Source: Chryseolinea lacunae
Lineage (GTDB): Bacteria > Bacteroidota > Bacteroidia > Cytophagales > Cyclobacteriaceae
Length of the DNA stretch: 64,000 nt
Reading direction: 5' to 3'
NCBI RefSeq assembly: GCF_016735595.1
Contig: NZ_JAERRB010000005.1
Location: 186,001 to 250,000, forward strand
Shown here: piece by piece, positions 51,927-60,256 of the stretch
Layout of the letters: every line of letters starts with the position of its first letter
How positions within the stretch are numbered: position 1 is the stretch's first letter
The notes under the pieces: model-generated
What the model saw: only the letters and a program-made list of their open reading frames with translations
Told to the model about the DNA's origin: nothing
Database searches by the model: none
Translations under genes and position numbers: made by a program

Positions 51927-53370
51927 GCTGGCAGAACAATTCGTGTATCATGCCGATGAACCGTTGCTGTTCAACAGCGGCTTCTTTCTTTTTTTGTTCA
52001 CGGCATTTTTATGGGTCTATGTGGTGCTCAGCCCCACGCAACGCCCCAAGCTCATTTTTGTCACGCTGTTCTCGCTCTATTTCTACTACAAGTCGAGCGG
52101 CATCTACTTTGTGTTACTCATCTTTGCGGCCGTGGTCGACTTCACCCTGGCCAAGCTCATCTATGCAAGCGAATCGCAGGCGCGGAAAAAGTTTTTTATT
52201 TTCCTGACGTTAGTGATCAACCTGGGTTTGCTGGGATACTTTAAATACACCAACCTGCTCTATGAAGCTTTTTGCGGCGTGTCGGGCAAACCGTTTGAGC
52301 CATTGGATATTTTTCTCCCGGTGGGCGTCTCTTTCTTCACGTTCCAGTCGCTTAGCTACACCCTCGATGTTTATCGCGGCACCCTGAAACCGGTGGATCA
52401 CCTGGTGGACTACGCCTTCTTTGTGTCGTTCTTCCCGCAGCTGGTGGCCGGTCCCATTGTGCGCGCGTCGGACTTCATTCCCCAGATTTATAAACCAACC
52501 CTGGTGACCCAGGAGATGCTGGGTCGCGCGGTGTTTCTTATTGCCTGTGGTTTATTCAAGAAGGCAGTGATCTCGGACTACATCAGCCTCAACTTTGTGG
52601 ATCGCGTTTTCGATGCCCCTACCCTCTACACCGGGCTGGAAAATCTCTTTGCCATTTATGGTTACGCCATGCAGATCTACTGCGACTTCTCGGGCTATTC
52701 CGACATGGCCATCGGCATCGCGTTGCTGCTGGGCTTTCACTTCAACATCAACTTCGATTCGCCCTATCAATCTAAAAACATCACCGAGTTCTGGCGCCGC
52801 TGGCACATTTCGTTGTCAACATGGCTGCGCGACTATCTCTACATTTCGCTTGGCGGAAACCGGAAAGGAAAATTAAGAACCTATCTGAACCTCATGATCA
52901 CCATGCTGCTGGGCGGCCTGTGGCATGGCGCTTCGTGGCGCTTCATGATCTGGGGTGGACTGCATGGCGCCGCGCTGGCCTTTCATAAATTCATCACCGA
53001 AAAATTTGATCTCTCGTGGCGGGGCTGGAAAGTTCTGGCGCCCGTGCTCACGTTTCACTTTGTTTGTTTCTGCTGGATCTTTTTCCGCGCAGCCGATCTC
53101 GAAATCGTTGGCCAGATGCTGAGCCAGATCACAACCAATTTCAACGTTGGCGTGCTGGGTGAATTTATTACCGGCTACAAAGGCGTGTTGCTTCTCATGC
53201 TGCTGGGCTACGTGTTGCACTTTATGCCCAAGTCGCTGGAATTGGAAATCGAAAGCACTGTGAGCCGTTTGCCACTGGTGGCACAAGCCGCAGGATTGAC
53301 TGCTGTGATTGTGTTGGTGCTTCAGATAAAATCAGCAGGAGTGCAGCCGTTTATTTATTTCCAGTTCTGA
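51904..53370 (+). CDS. MBOAT membrane-bound O-acyltransferase
   Basis: The 488-residue protein has about 11 hydrophobic spans and belongs to the AlgI/PatA/DltB-like MBOATs that move acyl groups, usually acetyl, across the inner membrane. Family features are LPVGVSFFTFQSLSYTLDVYRG, FVSFFPQLVAGPIVRASDFIPQ, MQIYCDFSGYSDMAIGIALLLGF, NITEFWRRWHISLSTWLRDYLYISLGGNRKG in pieces, and the catalytic His341 in GGLWHGASWRFMIWGGLHG. It overlaps the SGNH gene upstream by 23 bases. The partner SGNH proteins would finish the transfer to a polysaccharide outside the membrane. The acceptor polymer is unknown. Confidence 0.94.
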   Translation: MLGFDIHKLAEQFVYHADEPLLFNSGFFLFLFTAFLWVYVVLSPTQRPKLIFVTLFSLYFYYKSSGIYFVLLIFAAVVDFTLAKLIYASESQARKKFFIFLTLVINLGLLGYFKYTNLLYEAFCGVSGKPFEPLDIFLPVGVSFFTFQSLSYTLDVYRGTLKPVDHLVDYAFFVSFFPQLVAGPIVRASDFIPQIYKPTLVTQEMLGRAVFLIACGLFKKAVISDYISLNFVDRVFDAPTLYTGLENLFAIYGYAMQIYCDFSGYSDMAIGIALLLGFHFNINFDSPYQSKNITEFWRRWHISLSTWLRDYLYISLGGNRKGKLRTYLNLMITMLLGGLWHGASWRFMIWGGLHGAALAFHKFITEKFDLSWRGWKVLAPVLTFHFVCFCWIFFRAADLEIVGQMLSQITTNFNVGVLGEFITGYKGVLLLMLLGYVLHFMPKSLELEIESTVSRLPLVAQAAGLTAVIVLVLQIKSAGVQPFIYFQF

Positions 53371-53500
53371 TTTGACGGCTTTTCAAGAACAAAGACAATT
53401 TCACTTTACGAAATATCTACGTTGCGCTATTCTGCCTCGCTTGTGGCGGTCGCAAATAACTGATCGGCAACGGCAAGAAAATTTTTCGGATCAAATGACA

Positions 53501-53860
53501 TTAGACCAGCAACGAGTTCTTGATATTTAACACAGCAAATTCCCTTGGATATTTCTCCATCACCCAATTCAGCAACGAATCAATTATTGCTTTTATTTTT
53601 TCTATGGGCAACGAAGACACGACATCAACAAACAACACGCTCCATCCTTCATCCAAATGCTGATACTCCAACCGGGCATACTTTGCCTCGTCTCCTAAAA
53701 AGAACGTTATCTTTTGGCGAAGGTCGTTTAGCACTTCAACCAACGAAGGATTATCAAAAACTGCAGCGACTATCGCCTCAGGATTTTCTAACACATAGTT
53801 ATGTGAAAGCTCCGAATAGATCTGGCTTCGAAGAATTAACGGGTGTTGGCTCTGTCTCAT
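53501..53860 (-). CDS. Hypothetical protein with a well-formed promoter
   Basis: From ATG 53860 the product has 119 residues; ATGs at 53869 and 53899 lie upstream in frame, but the latter falls at or above the predicted transcription start. It is a compact mixed alpha/beta soluble protein (FDNPSLVEVLNDLRQKITFFLGDEAKYARLEYQHLDEGWSVLFVDVVSSL in pieces, then a helix KIKAIIDSLLNWVMEKYPREF). No family is recognised and there is no signal peptide. Its neighbours on both sides point to unrelated functions. A plus-strand open frame covers the same DNA (53545-53943) but is much less protein-like. Confidence 0.6.
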   Translation of the reverse strand: MRQSQHPLILRSQIYSELSHNYVLENPEAIVAAVFDNPSLVEVLNDLRQKITFFLGDEAKYARLEYQHLDEGWSVLFVDVVSSLPIEKIKAIIDSLLNWVMEKYPREFAVLNIKNSLLV

Positions 53861-53886
53861 GGCGGGCATTGTGTTGTTTGCTGAAA

Positions 53887-53917
53887 CAAAATACGGCAAA
53901 TTTCACAACGGGTCAAA
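53887..53917 (-). promoter_or_regulatory. Candidate promoter of the hypothetical gene at 53501-53860
   Basis: On the minus strand TTTG (53914-53917) and TATTTTG (53887-53893) are separated by 20 bases, exactly as before amt. Transcription would start near 53880, which rules against the ATG at 53899 as the real start. Confidence 0.45.
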
Positions 53918-54009
53918 CCACGCTCAGGCCATCGCGCGCATGACGTAAAAACTGACCTACGATCATGGCGGAATAGCTTACGAAAATCCGTAGTTAGTAA
54001 ACGAACGCC

Positions 54010-54708
54010 CTATTTTATCGTCGAAAAAAAAGTTGCAGATTTTTTTTCCACATCCTTCGACCAGAGCTTTATGTTATCGATTTTGCCCGAATCGTCGAAA
54101 GAGCCAAAGCCGATATAGCCTTTGCCAAATGTTTTATCGTTTGCTTCCTCCACCAGTGTGCCGTCGAAGAAAACTTTGATGGTGCCTTCTTCCACGCTAC
54201 GCTCAACACGAAGTTTGTGCCACACGTTTTGTCCCCAGGCCACGCCTTCGCTGGTGAAGGTGCTGATCTTGGCGCGGGGTGCGCTGTTCACCAGCATGAT
54301 CTGATGCGCGTTGTCGTCGCCTTTGGTGGCCACGTGCGCGTAATAGAAATGCGATGGGTCCTGAAAGCCAAAGATGATGCACATGTCGCGGTGACCATAC
54401 TCTTTGCCGGTTTGCAGCATGTCGGCTTCCAATACAAAACTACCGACCTGCAAGGTAGAAAGCAGGCCGATGGTGTGTGGTGAGCGGAACGGTGGCTGGT
54501 ATCCGTCGCTGATGCCCGTGAACTCCAGCGACTGGCCCTTCTCTTCTTTGCTCAACAACCACTTGTCGGGTTGTGTGAACCTGAAATCTCTCAACGCAGC
54601 CTCCGACGCAAAGGATTGATCATAGACAATCTTGTAGCCTTTGGGCACTTGTGCCAGCGCTGTGCACGCCAGGAGCATGCAGATCATTGCAAAAAATCTC
54701 CCTTTCAT
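54010..54708 (-). CDS. Secreted laminin-G/DUF1080-like glycan-binding or hydrolase protein
   Basis: The 232-residue protein has a signal peptide (MKGRFFAMICMLLACTALA) and a single concanavalin-A-like jelly-roll. It shows KIVYDQSFASEAALRDFRFTQPDKWLL, GSFVLEADMLQTGKEYGHRDMCIIFGFQDPSHFYYAHVATKGDDN in pieces, WHKLRVERSVEEGTIKVFFDG and GYIGFGSFDDSGKIDNIKLWS. It resembles DUF1080-type (3-keto-disaccharide hydrolase) or laminin-G proteins often found in pectin and uronate loci. No catalytic residues can be named. It follows the KdgF-like gene by nine bases and ends the minus-strand unit. Confidence 0.78.
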   Translation of the reverse strand: MKGRFFAMICMLLACTALAQVPKGYKIVYDQSFASEAALRDFRFTQPDKWLLSKEEKGQSLEFTGISDGYQPPFRSPHTIGLLSTLQVGSFVLEADMLQTGKEYGHRDMCIIFGFQDPSHFYYAHVATKGDDNAHQIMLVNSAPRAKISTFTSEGVAWGQNVWHKLRVERSVEEGTIKVFFDGTLVEEANDKTFGKGYIGFGSFDDSGKIDNIKLWSKDVEKKSATFFSTIK

Positions 54709-54717
54709 AAGTATGGT

Positions 54718-55059
54718 TTATTTTGGTAAGAGATCGTCTCGAAGTGGATTGAAGCTGTCTACCAGCCGCGCTTTTTCGGAGAGCAGTTGAATGGTGTGAA
54801 GTTTATTGGAGGGGACATAAAACAAATCGCCGGCTTTGAGACGGCGCTCCGGTTCACCTTCACAAAAAAAGATCAGCTCGCCCGCTGCGATGTAGGTGGT
54901 TTGTTCGTGCACGTGTTGATGCATCGGCTCGGGCACAGACCACGGGCCGTTGTCGAAGTCAATGACCACGGTCATCAGTTCTTCCAGGTGAATCACTCTT
55001 CGCTGCACGCCAGGTTTCACAGGCGTGGCGGCTATTTGGTCGGCTTTCAATACGGGCAT
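54718..55059 (-). CDS. kdgF: KdgF-like cupin, unsaturated uronate linearization
   Basis: The 113-residue cupin resembles KdgF, which opens the ring of 4,5-unsaturated galacturonate or mannuronate monomers to the keto-form used by KduI. The metal motif is MHQHVHEQTTYIAAGELIFFCEGE and the second is DLFYVPSNKLHTIQLL, ending with the family-typical LVDSFNPLRDDLLPK. The genetic neighbours DUF4861, DUF2264 and kduI support this. It starts four bases after the DUF4861 stop and ends nine bases before the laminin-G-like gene. Confidence 0.8.
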   Translation of the reverse strand: MPVLKADQIAATPVKPGVQRRVIHLEELMTVVIDFDNGPWSVPEPMHQHVHEQTTYIAAGELIFFCEGEPERRLKAGDLFYVPSNKLHTIQLLSEKARLVDSFNPLRDDLLPK

Positions 55060-55063
55060 AGTG

Positions 55064-56248
55064 CTATTTCAATGTTTTGATTTGGACGGGCGCGGCCAAC
55101 CGTGCGGCAACTTCGTTCAAGTGTGTTGTCCATGCTTCGAACGAGTCGAAGCGTCCGGCTTTCTTCCAGCCAAAGGCCGTGTAGAAGGTCACGTTTCCTT
55201 CGCTGGCTTTGGCCACGACATAAAGATGACTCAGGTCTTTTTTGGTGGTGCGGAAATCCTGAAACCGTTGCACGTGTGCCGGGTCGATCAGCACGGCAGT
55301 TCCCAGATAAGAATCGTCAAGCGGTTCCCAGTAGCTGGTCCAGCCGTGCAGTGAATCGGTTTTCACGTCGCCTTTCTTGTCGTGCAAGGTCACGCCGATG
55401 GTGCAGTTTGGAAGGGGCGCCGATGGACGGAGTATTTCTTCGATCTTGCTCATCTGGTTGCCCAGGTCGATGGTGATTCGTTTGGTTTCGTTCACGGTGA
55501 TGTCGTCTACTTTCCAGGGCGCGTAGGTTAGTTCGAACACGGTGCGCAGCGGGCCGTTGGTGGTGGTTTTGTGGGTGACGTAATTTTTAGAGACGTAGAG
55601 CGAATCGTTTTTCCAGACGCCGATGCCACCACATCCGCGGCTAGCCCCCACGTGGTAGTTGTCGAGGCCTTCGCCGTCGTCGTGATGATAGGTTCCTCCG
55701 GTTTCTCCCTTCTTATACCATTTGTTGATGATGGGATAGTCTACGCGTTTCAGCCAACAGTCGATGCCGCTGGAGAGTGTGCCTCCCGGTTGTTTTTCAT
55801 CGACCAGCCGCTGCGCTTCCGGGCCATAGGTGCGAAAAGCCACGCGATCGTTTTCCCAGGCAAAGTCGTCGATGCGCTCAGGCACAAAACGCGCATAGGT
55901 GCGCAGCGTTGCCTGCACGGTGTCGGCCGGCGATCCGCTTTCTTCAATACTATATTTCTGTTCTTCCTTTGGCTTCAACGTTACTTGAAAAAGAAGTTCG
56001 TCTGCTTTGCCGTCGTCGTTAACATCCACGGGCTGACTCACCAGTGTGTTGCCCGCAGCATCACGCACGATCAAATGCGTGCCTGCATGCCTTGCCGAAT
56101 CCAGCGCGTGCACATCAAACGACACAATCTCTGTCCGTGCCAGGTCAAGCGGATTGGTGACCACCACGGTTGTCTTCTGCGGATGGCGACACGACACCAG
56201 CATGGCCATGCTCACCACGATCATCACACTATTTTTCACACTATCCAT
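55064..56248 (-). CDS. DUF4861 lipoprotein
   Basis: The 394-residue protein has a lipoprotein signal (VMIVVSMAMLVSC-RHP) and the body of the DUF4861 family: VTNPLDLARTEIVSFDVHALDSARHAG, PVDVNDDGKADELLFQVTL, RFVPERIDDFAWENDRVAFRTYGPEAQ and YHHDDGEGLDNYHVGASRGCGGIGVWK in pieces. DUF4861 genes are frequent in pectin and uronate utilization loci; the biochemical role is not known. It would be anchored in the periplasm. It is in the middle of a minus-strand unit, 70 bases after DUF2264 and four before kdgF. Confidence 0.85.
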   Translation of the reverse strand: MDSVKNSVMIVVSMAMLVSCRHPQKTTVVVTNPLDLARTEIVSFDVHALDSARHAGTHLIVRDAAGNTLVSQPVDVNDDGKADELLFQVTLKPKEEQKYSIEESGSPADTVQATLRTYARFVPERIDDFAWENDRVAFRTYGPEAQRLVDEKQPGGTLSSGIDCWLKRVDYPIINKWYKKGETGGTYHHDDGEGLDNYHVGASRGCGGIGVWKNDSLYVSKNYVTHKTTTNGPLRTVFELTYAPWKVDDITVNETKRITIDLGNQMSKIEEILRPSAPLPNCTIGVTLHDKKGDVKTDSLHGWTSYWEPLDDSYLGTAVLIDPAHVQRFQDFRTTKKDLSHLYVVAKASEGNVTFYTAFGWKKAGRFDSFEAWTTHLNEVAARLAAPVQIKTLK

Positions 56249-56318
56249 TTCTTTTATTAAGATGACGTATACTCAAAGCTCAACCCTGAACACTCCACCA
56301 ACGCTATTAACGCTTCGC

Positions 56319-57569
56319 TCACGATTTTAATGCATGATCGATTGGCGCTTCCTTTCCACTCCACACTTTTTTTGCCGTCCATTCTTCCGGGGGCGTTGTC
56401 CAGAACGGATCGTTGGCGGGAAGGCCCAGCGGCAACAGTCCGACCGAACACAGATAGAGGCTGCCTGTAGAAATATACGGCTCGCCAAGGCCCGGCTGAT
56501 GTCCGCAAAAACCAATCTGCAGCCAGCCGTTTTTATCAAACGTGCCGGGTGCTTCAACCGCTTTGTGAATGACGGCCGACATCGCACCCCGCACTTGCGC
56601 AGGCGATACATCTTCGGGCAATGCCTTCATCAAAGCAACCTGTCCCAGCAATTGAAACGCGCCAAAGCGATAGGCCAGCGAACGGCCGATGGGTGGAAAT
56701 GTGCCCTCCGGCGAAATGAGCCGCTCCTGGATGGCCGCATAACGCCGGGCACGTTGCAGCACGGTGTCATAGAACGACGGCTCCGCTTTGCCCGCAGCCA
56801 CCAGCACCTTCACCACGTCGATCAACATGGGTTGAATCACAAAGCTGTTGTAGTAGTCCCAATGAAACTCGGGGCCGTCGCCATAGGCACCGTCGCCCTG
56901 ATACCACTCGCGGTGTTTTTGTATCGCCCGGTCTACACGCGTGGTGTCCCAGGCATAGCCTTGCGACAACAGGAACGCTTCCACCATGGCCGCAAAGAGC
57001 AACCAGTTGGATTCGCCGGGCTGAATGACGCGGCTCGACTCGAAGGCTTTCACCACGCGGGCTTTCGTATCGGCATCGAGTGGTGTCCACAACTGTGCGG
57101 GCGCGCGCAGCAAGGCGTGGGCAAGAAATGCGGTGTCGACGAGCGCTTGTGGATGCTGATAAAAATTCATGAAATCGGGCGACTGTGGGTTCACCGCCTG
57201 CGCTATGCAACGCTGCGCCAAGGCGATGCACGTGGCCCGTTGCCTGCCTTCTTCGGTGGCATCGGCGCCCAGCGCCAACCAGGGTGCCATGCCGGCCATG
57301 AGGCGACCAAAGGCTTCCAGGTGCGTCACCGACTTTCGTTCGGCCATCACGCTCTCTTTTGCCTCCACGGGCATAGCGGATTTCAGTTTTCCATCCGACA
57401 GGTTGGTTAGGATTGGGTTGGCCAGTTTTTGCAGCACAGCCACCCAGTAGGCCCGGCGTTCAGGATTTTCCGTTTTCGGAGCCGCAGGGCCGTCGTGATG
57501 CCCGGGCTTCGCGGCAACGCCAAGCCATGTGCCGGCGGGAAACAGATGTAGAAACTGGCGTCTGAACAT
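56319..57569 (-). CDS. DUF2264 family protein
   Basis: Starting at ATG 57569 (MFRRQFLHLFPAGTWLGVAAKPG), which opens a secretion signal, the product has 416 residues; the longer frame upstream is a low-complexity extension overlapping the kduI promoter and is rejected. The body is the DUF2264 all-helical domain (VTHLEAFGRLMAGMAPWLALG, ESNWLLFAAMVEAFLLSQGY, WYQGDGAYGDGPEFHWDYYNSFVIQPML in pieces, FPPIGRSLAYRFGAFQ, GFCGHQPGLGEPYISTGSLYLC). The fold resembles (alpha/alpha) toroid glycosidases and lyases, so it may be a hydrolase on pectin fragments. It heads the minus-strand unit and diverges from kduI. Confidence 0.87.
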   Translation of the reverse strand: MFRRQFLHLFPAGTWLGVAAKPGHHDGPAAPKTENPERRAYWVAVLQKLANPILTNLSDGKLKSAMPVEAKESVMAERKSVTHLEAFGRLMAGMAPWLALGADATEEGRQRATCIALAQRCIAQAVNPQSPDFMNFYQHPQALVDTAFLAHALLRAPAQLWTPLDADTKARVVKAFESSRVIQPGESNWLLFAAMVEAFLLSQGYAWDTTRVDRAIQKHREWYQGDGAYGDGPEFHWDYYNSFVIQPMLIDVVKVLVAAGKAEPSFYDTVLQRARRYAAIQERLISPEGTFPPIGRSLAYRFGAFQLLGQVALMKALPEDVSPAQVRGAMSAVIHKAVEAPGTFDKNGWLQIGFCGHQPGLGEPYISTGSLYLCSVGLLPLGLPANDPFWTTPPEEWTAKKVWSGKEAPIDHALKS

Positions 57570-57757
57570 TTGACAACACGGGGTTTGAAACGATGGCCTT
57601 TGCGTTTCGGCAAGCGGCAATCTCTCACAGTTTATTAACTTATTTCCATAATGAAAAGGGGATGTTCCGATTTCCGGGGTTTTGTCGTTCAGGTGGCTGT
57701 CGGCTTCTTTCGTCTTATCAGTATATTGCAACCTTCATCAACACAACCCGACAGCGC
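57570..57757. promoter_or_regulatory. Divergent intergenic region between DUF2264 and kduI
   Basis: This 188-base region must contain promoters for both directions. The only operator-like sequence I see is GAAACGATGG at 57587-57596, matching the CAAACGATTG core of the susC/uxaA operators at eight of ten positions. This is too weak to call an operator. Confidence 0.25.
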
Positions 57758-58585
57758 ATGAAATCCGAAATCCGATATGCCATCCATCCGGATGCTGCAA
57801 AGACTTTTCAAACACAGCAACTTCGCGATGCCTTCCTGATTGAAGAGCTGTTTCCCGAGAACAACATTTACCTGTGCTACACGCATTACGACCGCCTCAT
57901 TGTGGGCGGTGCCAACCCCACCACGCCGCTGACATTGGAAACCTTCGACGCTCTGAAGGCCGACTTCTTCCTGCAACGCCGCGAGATCGGCATCATCAAC
58001 GTGGGCGGCAAAGGCAAGGTCACGGTAGACGGCACAGACTATGCTCTTGAAAACAAAGAAGCTTTGTATGTGGGCCGCGGGGCGAAAGAAATCATTTTTC
58101 ATCCCGGCGCGGAGAAGCCCCTTTATTACTTCAACTCCGCTCCCGCGCACACCGCCTACCCCACCCGCAAAGTTTCCATTGGCGAAGCGGAGACGGTGGT
58201 GCTGGGTGCGCTGGAAACATCCAACCACCGCACTATACGCAAGCTGCTGGTGAACAGCGTGCTGCCGACGTGTCAATTGCAGATGGGGCTTACGGAACTG
58301 AACGTGGGCAGTGTGTGGAACACCATGCCGGCGCACGTGCACGACCGGCGCATGGAAGCGTATTTCTATTTTGATGTTCCCGCCAACCAAGTGGTGAGTC
58401 ATTTCATGGGCGAGCCTACGGAGACACGTCATTTGTTTGTGAAGAATCATCAGGCGGTGATCTCGCCCCCGTGGTCTATTCACAGCGGCGCAGGCACGAG
58501 CAACTACACATTCGTCTGGGGAATGGCCGGCGAGAATCTTGACTATAGCGATATGGATGCTGTGGCGCCCACGCAGATGCGATGA
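57758..58585 (+). CDS. kduI: 5-dehydro-4-deoxy-D-glucuronate isomerase
   Basis: KduI converts 5-keto-4-deoxyuronate (DKI) to 2,5-diketo-3-deoxygluconate in unsaturated uronate catabolism. From ATG 57758 (MKSEIRYAIHPDAAKTFQT) the product has 275 residues, the family length; the longer upstream frame is not protein-like. Family marks: LRDAFLIEELFPENNIYLCYTHYDRLIVGGA, the double-cupin core, the zinc motif TMPAHVHDRRMEAYFYFDVP, HLFVKNHQAVISPPWSIHSGAGTSNYTFVWGMAGEN in pieces. KduD (the next reductase) is not present, although the Ldh-family or Gfo/Idh genes elsewhere in the window could supply it; that is speculative. Confidence 0.95.
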   Translation: MKSEIRYAIHPDAAKTFQTQQLRDAFLIEELFPENNIYLCYTHYDRLIVGGANPTTPLTLETFDALKADFFLQRREIGIINVGGKGKVTVDGTDYALENKEALYVGRGAKEIIFHPGAEKPLYYFNSAPAHTAYPTRKVSIGEAETVVLGALETSNHRTIRKLLVNSVLPTCQLQMGLTELNVGSVWNTMPAHVHDRRMEAYFYFDVPANQVVSHFMGEPTETRHLFVKNHQAVISPPWSIHSGAGTSNYTFVWGMAGENLDYSDMDAVAPTQMR

Positions 58586-58703
58586 CGTGTGTGGTACGCG
58601 TGGGTTTTGCGGAGGAACAAGGGTGACGTATAGGGTATGCTTTCACCTTGCTTAATGCCTGCCTTTATCGTGCCTTTGCCCTGCATCAGCCCCGTATAGG
58701 GAA

Positions 58704-58749
58704 GGGACTTTCAAGGGAGTTTCTAAGGAGTTACTCAGGAGTTTCTTCT
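58704..58749 (+). repeat. Degenerate 11-12-base tandem repeat, four copies
   Basis: The copies are GGGACTTTCAA (58704-58714), GGGAGTTTCTAA (58715-58726), GGAGTTACTCA (58727-58737) and GGAGTTTCTTCT (58738-58749). They share a GGAGTTTC core. No function is known; they lie downstream of kduI before the shared terminator. Confidence 0.55.
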
Positions 58750-58803
58750 CCTCAGGGTTGTGTCACATTTGTGGCGACGTGTCGTGTTGTTTAAATATCA
58801 TCA

Positions 58804-58839
58804 AAAAAGCCCGGTCATTCAAAAATGACCGGGCTTTTT
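58804..58839. terminator. Bidirectional intrinsic terminator between kduI and rseP
   Basis: An 11-base perfect stem (GCCCGGTCATT at 58809-58819 with AATGACCGGGC at 58824-58834) has a 4-base loop and is flanked by an A5 tract before (58804-58808) and a T5 tract after (58835-58839). The flanking tracts make it active for both convergent genes. Confidence 0.92.
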
Positions 58840-58886
58840 CTTTTTCTGTATTTGTTGGTTGCTCCAACCCGCTTTGTTGCGGGCTA

Positions 58887-60218
58887 TCAGGAGAACAGTT
58901 TAATGATGTCGTTGGCGAAGATGAAGACCATGAGGGCGAGCAGGAAGACCATGCCCACTTTTTGTGCGTTCTCGAGGAAACGGTCGGAAGGTTTTCTGCG
59001 CGATACAATTTCGTAGGTGAGGAACATCACGTGGCCGCCGTCGAGGGCGGGGATGGGCAGCAGGTTCATGAAGGCCAGCACGAGCGACAACACGCCGGTG
59101 AGTGTCCAGAAACGCAACCAGTCCCACTCGCTTCCAAACGCCTGCATGATGCCGATGGGGCCGCTCAGCGATTCGGTGGCTTTGAGTTTTCCGGTGACGA
59201 CGCGGCTCAGGGCTTTTACCTGCACAGCCAATGTGGAGAAGGCGCGCACGGTGCCTTTGGGTATGGACTCGATGAAGGAGTAGGTGATGCGTTCTTCTGC
59301 TTTCTCGAGGAAGGCCGGATTTTCGGGGCCCACGCCAAGTCTGTTTTGATCTTTAAAATAGACGCGGAACGAAAGCACTTCGCCGCCACGATCCACTTTC
59401 AGGAAGAGGGAATCGGATGTGTTGTGTTTCACTTCATACGACATGTCGTCGAAATACTGAACCGGCTTTCCGTTTACTTCCACAAAGCGGTCGCCTTTCT
59501 TCAATTTGATTTTTTCGGCCACCGATTCTTTTTCGACTTCGGCTATGGTGGGGCCATAGCGGATCCACACAAATTTGCCAGGGCCTTCTTTCTTGTTGAA
59601 TTTCTGTATGAAGTCGGCAGGGATTTTTATTTCCTTCAGTTCGCCATTGCGTTCGATGGTATAGGTTCCGTCGGTGCTCAGCAAGGTTTCGGGATGCAGG
59701 ATGTCTTCAACGTAGCGAAAATCCTTTCCGTTGATTTTTACAATTTTATCGCCCGACTTCAAGCCCAGGTCCTCGCCTACTTTGCCCACCTGGAAGCCGC
59801 CGTTTGCGTTCACGGCATCTTTCAATAAATAGGTTTCTCCATACACATAGGTGATGCCGATGAAGATCATCACGCCAATCACCACGTTCACGAAGATGCC
59901 ACCCAGCATCACGATGAGGCGTTGCCATGCGGGCTTGGCGCGAAACTCCCACGGTTGTGCGGGCAGCTTCATGGCTTCGGTGTCGAGCGACTCGTCGATC
60001 ATGCCTGAAATTTTCACATAACCTCCCAGGGGGATGGCGCTGATGGCATATTCGGTTTCACCTTTTTTGAACGACCATATTTTCGGGGGGAAGCCGATGG
60101 AAAATTGCTCTACACGCATTCCAAAATATTTCGCCGCCAGCAAGTGCCCCATTTCGTGCACCGCCACCAGGAAAGACAAGCTCAAGAGAAGCTGAGCCAA
60201 CATTATCATCCAATCCAT
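58887..60218 (-). CDS. rseP: RIP metalloprotease RseP (site-2 protease)
   Basis: RseP cuts membrane-bound anti-sigma factors or signal peptides inside the inner membrane. The 443-residue protein has the zinc motif HEMGHLL (His21, Glu22, His25) in its first span, the Gly-rich SIGFPPKIWSFKKGETEYAISAIPLGGYVKI region, two PDZ domains (about 135-205 and 220-285, with KVGEDLGLKSGDKIVKINGKD), and the third zinc ligand in NLLPIPALDGGHVMFL. Two further spans follow. It starts 38 bases after dxr and is very likely in one operon with it, as in many bacteria. Confidence 0.96.
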   Translation of the reverse strand: MDWMIMLAQLLLSLSFLVAVHEMGHLLAAKYFGMRVEQFSIGFPPKIWSFKKGETEYAISAIPLGGYVKISGMIDESLDTEAMKLPAQPWEFRAKPAWQRLIVMLGGIFVNVVIGVMIFIGITYVYGETYLLKDAVNANGGFQVGKVGEDLGLKSGDKIVKINGKDFRYVEDILHPETLLSTDGTYTIERNGELKEIKIPADFIQKFNKKEGPGKFVWIRYGPTIAEVEKESVAEKIKLKKGDRFVEVNGKPVQYFDDMSYEVKHNTSDSLFLKVDRGGEVLSFRVYFKDQNRLGVGPENPAFLEKAEERITYSFIESIPKGTVRAFSTLAVQVKALSRVVTGKLKATESLSGPIGIMQAFGSEWDWLRFWTLTGVLSLVLAFMNLLPIPALDGGHVMFLTYEIVSRRKPSDRFLENAQKVGMVFLLALMVFIFANDIIKLFS

Positions 60219-60256
60219 TCTTTAAAATTCCTCTGGTTAAGTATGTCTAAATAGCA

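Larger units (their letters stand above)
58586..58886. other. Intergenic region between kduI and rseP
   Basis: No gene is visible in these 300 bases. The region has a degenerate four-copy tandem repeat (58704-58749) and a strong bidirectional terminator (58804-58839) between the convergent kduI and rseP genes. Confidence 0.6.

Noticed and set aside
53545-53943. 132-residue plus-strand ORF opposite the hypothetical gene at 53501-53860
   Set aside because: Composition (Thr/Arg/Leu-rich, no defined helices or strands) is poorer than the minus-strand product, and the promoter-like element supports the minus strand.
56334-57410. 358-residue open frame antisense to the DUF2264 gene
   Set aside because: Arg/His/Gln-rich translation without motifs, opposite a well-supported gene.
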